Source: an uncultured Planctomycetaceae bacterium (GTDB lineage Bacteria; Planctomycetota; Planctomycetia; Pirellulales; Pirellulaceae). Taken from it: 11,491 bases of DNA. Position 1 is the stretch's first letter, and each line of letters begins with the position of its first letter. The DNA lies in the NCBI GenBank assembly GCA_903927685.1, contig CAIYOB010000405.1:1-11491 (forward strand). Reading direction: 5' to 3'. Positions 5,405 through 11,491 of this stretch are shown here, one piece after another. A program made the translations under genes and the position numbers. Below the pieces are notes generated by a model. That model had not been told where the DNA came from and ran no database searches. It saw nothing but the letters and a program-made list of their open reading frames with translations.

Positions 5405-6547
5405 ATGACTGCCCAATCGCCTGTGACCACGTATTTCGCCCCAGCGGGGCGTGACCAGCCCGAGGAATTGACGCACAAGCAGCATCTGGTGGCCTCGGTG
5501 CCGCTGCTGCAGCGGACGATCGACGCCATGTCGGACATGGTGCTGATTTTGAATGGCTGCCGGCAGGTCGTGGGCGCAAACCAGCGTCTGCTGGAGTTGT
5601 TGGACTGCGAACCGGAGGCGGTGCTGGGGCGACGCCTGGGCGAACTGCTGGGATGCCGGAATGCGTCGACCGGCCCTGACGGCTGTGGCACCGGCCCCGA
5701 CTGTTCGCTGTGCGGGGCAGTGAATGCGATTCTCGAAAGCCAGCAGGTGGACGCCCGGGTCACGCGCGAATGCCGGATCTCGCTGGCGGATCCCGTCGGA
5801 GCCGCGCTGGATCTGAAGGTCAGCGCCACGGCCGTGGGCGTGGACGGCGCTCGATTCACCATTTGTGTCGCCAAGGACATCAGCGACCAGAAGCGATTGG
5901 GCGTCCTGGCTCGCCTGTTCTTCCACGACGTCCTGAACACGGCCGGCAGTATCCAAGGCTGTACGGAGCTGCTGCGGGAGCGTCTGACCAGCGAACTGCC
6001 GGATGATGAAGACCTCGTCGAACTGTCGCACCTGGCCGAAGACCTGGTCGAGGAGATCCGGGCCCAGCGGGATTTGACGAACGCCGAGAACGGCGAACTG
6101 GAGCCGGACCTGCGTCCGGTTCAGACCCTGGACCTGCTGCAGCATCTGCAGTGGACCTTTGCCCGCCACCCCGTCGCCCGCCACCGGACGCTGGTGCTGG
6201 GCGAAACGTGGGCCGGGACGATTGTCACCGACCCGAGATTGCTGAGCCGCGTCTTGGGGAACATGATCAAGAATGCGCTGGAGGCAGTCGGCCGCGGCCA
6301 GACGGTGACCGTCAGTTGTCTGGAGCAGGCAGAGACATTGGTGTTCCGCGTGCACAATCCCGGGGCCATGCCCGACGAGGTCCAGCGGCAGGTTTTTCAG
6401 CGCTCGTTCAGCACCAAATCCAAGTCCGGACGCGGCATCGGCACCCATAGCATCAAGCTCTTGGGCGAACGCTACCTGGGGGGCCAGGTGGGCTTTGCCA
6501 GCGACGCTGCCGAAGGCACGACGTTTTACATCCGCTTGGCCAAGTGA
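5405..6547 (+). CDS. Soluble PAS-domain sensor histidine kinase
   Basis: The product has 380 residues and no membrane segment, so it is probably cytoplasmic. Residues ~32-160 form a PAS domain (TIDAMSDMVLILNGCRQVVGANQ...), containing a cysteine cluster C84, C94, C100 and C103 (GCG and CSLCG motifs) that could bind metal or sense redox. The H-box FFHDVLNTAGSIQG (172-185) puts the phosphoacceptor at His174. The catalytic domain shows the N-box GNMIKNALEA (285-294), a G1-like VHNPG (316-320) with Asn where Asp is usual, an F-box-like FQRSFSTKSKSGRG (331-344) and a G2 GRGIGT (342-347), ending GTTFYIRLAK. The HNPGxMP and RSFSTK motifs match a kinase subfamily I recall from planctomycetes and deltaproteobacteria. 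It is divergent from the CsrA-receiver gene, its likely phosphotransfer partner (inference). Its 3' end overlaps the convergent giant gene by 22 bp. Confidence 0.9.
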   Translation: MTAQSPVTTYFAPAGRDQPEELTHKQHLVASVPLLQRTIDAMSDMVLILNGCRQVVGANQRLLELLDCEPEAVLGRRLGELLGCRNASTGPDGCGTGPDCSLCGAVNAILESQQVDARVTRECRISLADPVGAALDLKVSATAVGVDGARFTICVAKDISDQKRLGVLARLFFHDVLNTAGSIQGCTELLRERLTSELPDDEDLVELSHLAEDLVEEIRAQRDLTNAENGELEPDLRPVQTLDLLQHLQWTFARHPVARHRTLVLGETWAGTIVTDPRLLSRVLGNMIKNALEAVGRGQTVTVSCLEQAETLVFRVHNPGAMPDEVQRQVFQRSFSTKSKSGRGIGTHSIKLLGERYLGGQVGFASDAAEGTTFYIRLAK

Positions 6548-9500
6548 CTGGGTCCGAGTTGCAGAAAGCGGGCCTTGCCGGGATCGTTCTGCCACTGGAA
6601 CTTGGCGCCGAACTCGGCGGGCAAGTATGTCGCCTGCTGGCCTTGGTCGGTCAGTGTGACGTACAGCAGGTTGTCCTCGATCTTGGGTGAGCCCTGGAAA
6701 TGGCCCTCGGGGCCGACCAGCAGCCAACCGTCGTCACCGATTTGCGGAAGCAAGGTGCCCAAGCGTTTGCCCGTGGCGGCGTCGTGGCCGGTTTTCACGA
6801 ATGCTTCCCAAGTGCCACGGAACAACCGCTGGCTGTCCGGCAGCCAGACGGTCTGGTCGCCGATCCGCTCAAACCGCCGCAGGACGCCGGTCGCGCGAGA
6901 CCACACGGCGGCTTCCGAGTATCCCGAGGCCAAGAGATAGTGGCCGTCGGGACTCCAGGCGAGGGTCGCAATCGACAAGGTGTCCGGATAGTCGGTGCCG
7001 CGCAGGCGGAAGGCCAGTCCGGTGACCTTGCCGGTGGCGGCTTCCAAGCGGTAGACTTCGCCGGTTTGCAGCGCCGCGGCCAACTCGGTGCTGTCGGGGC
7101 TCCAGGCCAGACACGGCAAGTACGGCGCCGGCAGCGCGGCAGCGGTTCGTTCAAGTTGACCGCTGGCGACGTTCCAAATCCGAATCTGCAGATCGCCGGC
7201 CATGGTCGCCAGCCACTTGGCGTCGGGCGACCAGGCGACGTGCAGCACGGGCACCTCGTGGCGGAACTCTTTCAGGACCTCGCCGCTGGTGGTCTCGCAG
7301 ACTCGCGCCACCAAGTCGTCGCCGATCACGAATTGGCTGCCGTCGGCTTTCCAGGCGAAGCTGCGAACCGTGACAGCCTGGGTATTCGGCGGCTGCTTGA
7401 GGCTTCCGGAACTGGTGTCAACCAGCGTCAAGTTGCCCGGCTGGGCCGGCCCCACGACGGCCAGCCATTCGCCGGCGGGTGACCAGATCAGGCTGCCCTT
7501 GGCGATATTGAAGTCGTTCCAGCGGGAGATCTCCTGGCCCGTATCGGCGTCGCGGAGCACCCCGGTCGTGCCTTGGACGGTCAACAGGCGGCGACCGTCC
7601 GGCGACAGGGCCGCCATGGCGAGTCCCAGCGGAGCCAGCTTGCCGAAGCTCCGTTGCAAGGTCCCCTTGGCCGCATCGTACAAATCGACCGACGCGGGCG
7701 AAACGACGGCGACGTGAGTTCCCGTGCGAGTCCAGCGAGGCGTGAGCACCACGCTGGGTGTCAAACCCACCACGGACACACGGCTGCCCTGGGCAACGTC
7801 CCACACCGCCAGGACGCTGCCTTGGGTGGCCAGGCGGTCGCCCTGAGGCGACCAGGCGACGGCGGCGATCTCGCCCGCCTTGCCGTCGAGCTGCTTGACC
7901 AGTTGGCACGAGTCGACGTCCCAGATACGCGCCAGTCGGCCGTCGTAGGCGGCCGCAATTTGCTTGCCGTCCGGCGACCACGCGGCCGTGCCCAGCGGCA
8001 GTTCGCTGGTCGTGAGCGAGCGTTCCTCGGTCAGTGTCGCGGCGTCGTAGACGCGGACTGACTGACCCACCGCGGTCAGGAACCGCGTCCCATCGGGAGC
8101 CCAATCCACGGCCTGGACGCCTGCCACGGCAACGGGGCGAAAGGTACCCTGGGCGATTTCGAGCACGTTCAGCGAGGCTTCGCAGACGACAATCAGGCGG
8201 TCGCCTCCGGGTGACCAGGCGAGCGATGTGGCGGGCCCGGGCAGCGTAAAGGCGCGCAGACAACGGCCATCCGCGACATTCCAGAACCGCACGGTCTTGT
8301 CGTCGCCGCCGGACGCCAAGTACCGGCCGTTCGGCGACCAGCCCAGGGCCCCGATCCGACCTTCATGTCCGACCAGGACCTTCTGGCGGCTCCCCGATTT
8401 GCCGGTGAAGCCAGGCCGTGGCTCGTCGGTCAGTGCCCAGACGCGGATCGCGGACGCGCACAGGCCGCGGTCGCTCGTCCAGCCGCCGTCGCCAGCAGCG
8501 GCCAGCAAGTCCTCCTGGGGACTGCACGCCACACAGGTCGGCTGCTGGCGAAATCCGTCCCAAGCCAGGGTCCAGCTGCGCAGCCCCGGAACCGCGGCCG
8601 GCTGGCCGACCAAGGCGTCGGCGATCAGGGGGCCGCCGCGGCGGGGAGCGGGCCAATCCGCGAGCAAACGACAGCGCGGCAACTTGTCCAACAGCGACTG
8701 CACGCCCGCGGCCGTGACGCGAGTCCCCTTCAGGCTGAGCAGTTCCAGGTTGTCCAGTGCCTCCAGGTGCTTCAGACCCAAGTCGTCGATTCGGTTCTGA
8801 TCGAGGATCAGGGTGTGCAGCTTTTTCAGGCCAGTCACCTGACCCAGCGCGTCGTTCGTCAGGCGGGCGTTGCGCAGGTTCAGATAGCGTAGTTCCGTGA
8901 CGGATTCGGCTTCGTTGAGCACCGCGTTGCTGAACGGACAATCCTCGCCGCACAGCTCCACGACGTGCATCAGTCCCGCTGGATAATCGGCCACCCAGCT
9001 GGGGCCGGTGACCGTGTCGGGCAGCGCTCCGTCGCGCTGCAACGTCGCGAACGCTTTGCCGCCACTCCACGTCGCGACGTGGGCGGCGCAGAATTCGCGG
9101 CTGGACGTTCGATCGTGGGCGATCTGGCAATTCGGCATCCGCCGGCGCAGGTCCTCCACCTTCTCGGCCGGCACGTCGGTCATGGACAACTGCAAGCTGG
9201 TGAGCGCATCGAGTTTGGCCAGTTGTTCCAACCCCTCGCCGCGGACTCGCGTGCCGTGGAGAACCAAGGTGGTCAAGCGGCGGAAACCGGCGAGCACCGG
9301 CAGGGCCTCGTCGCCCGTTCGGGTCCACATCAAATCCAACGATTCAAGGCTCAGCAGGTTGCGCAGGTGAGCCAAGCCCACACCGCTGACCGGCGTTTGG
9401 TGCATCGTCAGCGTGCGCAAATGCCGTAACTCGCTCAGCGCGGCCAGTCCCGCGTCGGTGATGGGGGTGCACATCAGCGTCAATTCGTTCAGGTCGGTCA

Positions 9501-11491
9501 GGCCGCGGAGCTGCGCTAGGCCGGCATCGGAGACGTTGGTCTGGGCCAGATACAGGGCCTGCAGACGGATCAACTGTCCGATCCCCGCACACCCTTCATC
9601 GGTGACTCGGGCGCTGGCCAAGTTCAGCTTGGTCAGCCGCGGAAGATCCTTGAGTGCCGCCAGGCCAAGCCCGGTGACGGCCGTGGTTCCCAAGTCCAGC
9701 GACTCGAGGGATTCCAGTCCCGCGAGGTTGGCCAAGCCGGCATCCGTCACGGCCGTCTCGGCCAGGACCAGTCCGGCTAGGCTCTTCAATTCGCGGAGAT
9801 GTTCGAGTCCGCGGTCGGTCACCGGCGTGCGCGTCAGCACCAGTTGACGGAGGTTCCGCAGGCCGGCCAGGTGCTTCAGCCCCTCGTCGGTAATCGGCTG
9901 TTGAGTCAAATCCAGGACTGCGAGGTTCGGCCAGCCCGCCAAAGCGGCGAGGATGGCGTCAGAAAAAACCGGCGGAGTCACGGTCAGCGTCCGAATATTG
10001 GACAGTTGGCCCAGGTGTTTCCAGCCGGCTGGCGACAGCCCGACGTTGTCGAGTTTCAGGTCCTCGATCGTCTGCAGGGCAGCCACCGCCGCCGCCGCAC
10101 GGTCGTTGAAGCTCAGTCCGCTGACGCACAGCGAGCGCAGTCCCCCCAGGTGCCGCAGGTAGGCATAGTCGGCTGAACGCAGGTCGGACGCCGCGCCGAT
10201 GATCACGGATTCGGCCAGGAAAGCCGGCGGAGCAGCCTTGTCGTCAGGCTTGCCGCTGGGCGCGTCAGCATCGGGCGCCGTTGGGGCGGTGGAATCGGCC
10301 GCAGCGGCGGCCCGCTGAGTGATCTGCGCCCCGTGCTTGGTCAGCCAGTTAATGGCCCAGCGTTCGGCTTCCAGTGGGGCGGCGGGAACGGTCTCCAACG
10401 GGGCTGGAAATTCGCGCACGACGCGAAAGCCGTGGTAGGGCGTCGGCGTGGCGATGCCGGCCCCATCGCGGCGCGAATAGATATCGATGATCGCCGGATT
10501 CTTGAACACGCCGCCGCGGCTGCAAATGCCTTCGGCCGTGCCCGTGTCGCAGAATTCGGCGACGTTGCCCGCCAGATCCAACAGGCCGAACGGATTGGCT
10601 TGCTTCTGTCCGACCGGATGCGGGTGGGTCCGGCGGTTCTCGGGCGGCGCGGACAGGCCTTCATCGGCCCAGGCGAATTTCGCGGCGTCCTCGGCCCGGT
10701 CGACGAAGCCGTAACGGAGGAACATCCCAGCCCGGTAGGCAAATTCCCACTCGTCTTCGGTCGGCAGGCGGTAGACGGCCTGCTCCTGGGTCGACAGCCA
10801 ATCACAAAAGGCCAACGCGTCAGCGGGAGTGATGAACACGACGGGCTCGTTGGGATCGGTGTCGCTGCGGTGGGAGCCATCCCAGGCTACGTGTCGTCGG
10901 GAGACGTTCACGGGGTCGGGCAGGAAATACGGCACGGTGCAGGCGAGATCGGTGGACTGGGCCGTGGTGCGATAGCCGGTCGCCTGGACAAATTGGCCGA
11001 ACTGGGCGATGGTCACTTCGCAGGCCGAGATCACAAACGGTTGGCCGACGCGGGCGGAGTGCTGGGGAGCGAGTTTGGCCAGGTACTCGTCCAACAGCGG
11101 CAGAGCCTGCGGGAATTTCTGTTCGACTTCGTTCCGGAGGGCACTGCTGTAATCCGATCGATAGCCCATCTGAAAATCGCCGGGCGGGACGAGGACGAGT
11201 TTCATGCTCAGCGAGTTGGGTTGCTCGACGGGGACCTTCAGGAACTCGGCCCACTTTTGCTGGTGCTGGCGGGCGGTTGCGGCGTCAAAAGGCGCGACGG
11301 CTGGCGGCGGCGCCCCAGGGGGAAGCTTCCACGCCGGCAACCAGTCCGTCGCGGGCTTCCGCGTATCTTTGGAGGGCTCCGTCGTCGGAGGTGACTTGGC
11401 TGTCGGCGGCGTCTTGGTCGTCGGAGATCCCGCGGTCGTTCCAGATCCCACGACTTCCTTGCCGCCGCTGCCGCGGAAGTACAGCGCCACC
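6526..11491 (-). CDS. Giant FGE-sulfatase-like / LRR / WD40 protein, 5' end outside window
   Basis: At least 1,654 residues are visible; the frame is open at the right edge. A GTG at 11490 is the first visible start codon, but VALYF there looks like the end of a membrane segment, so the true start is probably further upstream. Residues 10-75 form a Pro/Thr/Lys-rich linker. Residues ~96-357 are an FGE-sulfatase (SUMF1) domain: LVLVPPGDFQMG, YRLPTEDEWEFAYRAG, PFGLLDLAGNVAEFCD, GFRVVR. The paired catalytic cysteines of true formylglycine-generating enzymes are not evident, so it may bind rather than catalyse. Residues 451-786 are fourteen 24-residue LRRs, and 867-~940 three more. Residues ~980-1575 carry about fourteen WSPDG-type WD40 blades, enough for two propellers. 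The tail near 1590 (VGPEGHFQGSP, then LPAEFGAKFQWQNDP) recalls other planctomycete WD40 proteins. In this phylum such arrays often follow a Ser/Thr kinase; none is visible here. It is probably an envelope scaffold (inference). Confidence 0.85.
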   Translation of the reverse strand, partial: VALYFRGSGGKEVVGSGTTAGSPTTKTPPTAKSPPTTEPSKDTRKPATDWLPAWKLPPGAPPPAVAPFDAATARQHQQKWAEFLKVPVEQPNSLSMKLVLVPPGDFQMGYRSDYSSALRNEVEQKFPQALPLLDEYLAKLAPQHSARVGQPFVISACEVTIAQFGQFVQATGYRTTAQSTDLACTVPYFLPDPVNVSRRHVAWDGSHRSDTDPNEPVVFITPADALAFCDWLSTQEQAVYRLPTEDEWEFAYRAGMFLRYGFVDRAEDAAKFAWADEGLSAPPENRRTHPHPVGQKQANPFGLLDLAGNVAEFCDTGTAEGICSRGGVFKNPAIIDIYSRRDGAGIATPTPYHGFRVVREFPAPLETVPAAPLEAERWAINWLTKHGAQITQRAAAAADSTAPTAPDADAPSGKPDDKAAPPAFLAESVIIGAASDLRSADYAYLRHLGGLRSLCVSGLSFNDRAAAAVAALQTIEDLKLDNVGLSPAGWKHLGQLSNIRTLTVTPPVFSDAILAALAGWPNLAVLDLTQQPITDEGLKHLAGLRNLRQLVLTRTPVTDRGLEHLRELKSLAGLVLAETAVTDAGLANLAGLESLESLDLGTTAVTGLGLAALKDLPRLTKLNLASARVTDEGCAGIGQLIRLQALYLAQTNVSDAGLAQLRGLTDLNELTLMCTPITDAGLAALSELRHLRTLTMHQTPVSGVGLAHLRNLLSLESLDLMWTRTGDEALPVLAGFRRLTTLVLHGTRVRGEGLEQLAKLDALTSLQLSMTDVPAEKVEDLRRRMPNCQIAHDRTSSREFCAAHVATWSGGKAFATLQRDGALPDTVTGPSWVADYPAGLMHVVELCGEDCPFSNAVLNEAESVTELRYLNLRNARLTNDALGQVTGLKKLHTLILDQNRIDDLGLKHLEALDNLELLSLKGTRVTAAGVQSLLDKLPRCRLLADWPAPRRGGPLIADALVGQPAAVPGLRSWTLAWDGFRQQPTCVACSPQEDLLAAAGDGGWTSDRGLCASAIRVWALTDEPRPGFTGKSGSRQKVLVGHEGRIGALGWSPNGRYLASGGDDKTVRFWNVADGRCLRAFTLPGPATSLAWSPGGDRLIVVCEASLNVLEIAQGTFRPVAVAGVQAVDWAPDGTRFLTAVGQSVRVYDAATLTEERSLTTSELPLGTAAWSPDGKQIAAAYDGRLARIWDVDSCQLVKQLDGKAGEIAAVAWSPQGDRLATQGSVLAVWDVAQGSRVSVVGLTPSVVLTPRWTRTGTHVAVVSPASVDLYDAAKGTLQRSFGKLAPLGLAMAALSPDGRRLLTVQGTTGVLRDADTGQEISRWNDFNIAKGSLIWSPAGEWLAVVGPAQPGNLTLVDTSSGSLKQPPNTQAVTVRSFAWKADGSQFVIGDDLVARVCETTSGEVLKEFRHEVPVLHVAWSPDAKWLATMAGDLQIRIWNVASGQLERTAAALPAPYLPCLAWSPDSTELAAALQTGEVYRLEAATGKVTGLAFRLRGTDYPDTLSIATLAWSPDGHYLLASGYSEAAVWSRATGVLRRFERIGDQTVWLPDSQRLFRGTWEAFVKTGHDAATGKRLGTLLPQIGDDGWLLVGPEGHFQGSPKIEDNLLYVTLTDQGQQATYLPAEFGAKFQWQNDPGKARFLQLGPSHLAKRM
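8676..8892 (-). repeat. Three further leucine-rich repeats before the WD40 region
   Basis: Three more 24-residue units, beginning LRYLNLRNARLTNDALGQV, LHTLILDQNRIDDLGLKHLE and LELLSLKGTRVTAAGVQSLL, follow the first array after an ~80-residue non-repeat segment. That segment contains two cysteines (CGEDCPF). The break suggests two separate solenoids or one with an inserted island. Confidence 0.75.
9133..10140 (-). repeat. Fourteen tandem 24-residue leucine-rich repeats (72-bp units)
   Basis: Within the giant gene, fourteen units of exactly 24 codons follow each other without a gap, with consensus LxxLxLxxTxVTDxGLxxLxxLxx. Examples are LRQLVLTRTPVTDRGLEHLR and LNELTLMCTPITDAGLAALS. The first unit and units 12-14 are the most diverged. 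The DNA identity between units is visibly lower than the protein identity, so this is an old array rather than a recent expansion. LRRs of this type form a curved binding surface. Confidence 0.85.

Noticed and set aside
4913..6727. A 604-codon open frame on the minus strand
   Set aside because: It covers the histidine kinase in antisense and runs into parts of two other genes; its translation shows no recognisable motif.
8676..10140. Regular 72-bp periodicity considered as a CRISPR or satellite array
   Set aside because: The units are coding, diverged at the DNA level and fit the 24-residue LRR consensus; there is no constant repeat with unique spacers.
10333..11394. A 353-codon plus-strand frame opposite the FGE-like domain
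   Set aside because: It shows no family pattern, and the minus strand has clear FGE-sulfatase motifs there.

Overview
The window is GC-rich bacterial DNA whose gene content points to a planctomycete, probably of the Pirellulales type. The clues are a DUF2961-type exported protein start, a membrane-anchored TPR protein, a secreted DUF11-repeat protein, a CsrA-receiver fusion, a histidine kinase of the FFHDVLNTA type, and a very large protein joining an FGE-sulfatase-like domain, leucine-rich repeats and WD40 repeats. The assignment rests on recalled family patterns, not on a search. No RNA gene, CRISPR array, transposase or replication origin was seen.

Layout. At 49-297 (+) a short exported ORF looks like the first ~75 residues of a DUF2961 protein that then stops, so it is probably a truncated gene. 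It is followed 12 bp later by a TPR protein with one membrane anchor (310-1773, +). The stop codon of the TPR gene lies at the outer edge of a ~146-bp imperfect palindrome (1770-1915). This palindrome separates it from the convergent gene 1952-4123 (-), a secreted protein with four DUF11-like beta-sandwich repeats behind a Ser/Asp/Pro-rich linker. The ~300 bp upstream of that gene (4124-4425) holds no convincing gene but carries a pair of 15-bp direct repeats 18 bp apart and a nested inverted repeat, which could be a promoter or operator region.

The most interesting part is the divergent pair at 4426-6547. On the minus strand is a 257-residue protein with an intact CsrA RNA-binding domain at its N-terminus, a charged helical linker and a complete phosphorylatable receiver domain. 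On the plus strand, 205 bp away, is a soluble PAS histidine kinase with a four-cysteine cluster in its sensor domain. The simplest reading is a two-component system whose output is translational: the kinase would phosphorylate the receiver and so change mRNA binding by the fused CsrA domain. This is an inference from domain content and gene order.

The kinase gene overlaps by 22 bp, tail to tail, with a giant minus-strand gene (6526 to beyond the right edge). Its visible 1,654 residues contain a Pro/Thr-rich linker just after what may be the end of a membrane segment, an FGE-sulfatase-like domain without the paired catalytic cysteines, fourteen back-to-back 24-residue leucine-rich repeats plus three more, about fourteen WD40-like blades, and a C-terminal module that I recall from other planctomycete WD40 proteins. 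Its N-terminus lies outside the window.
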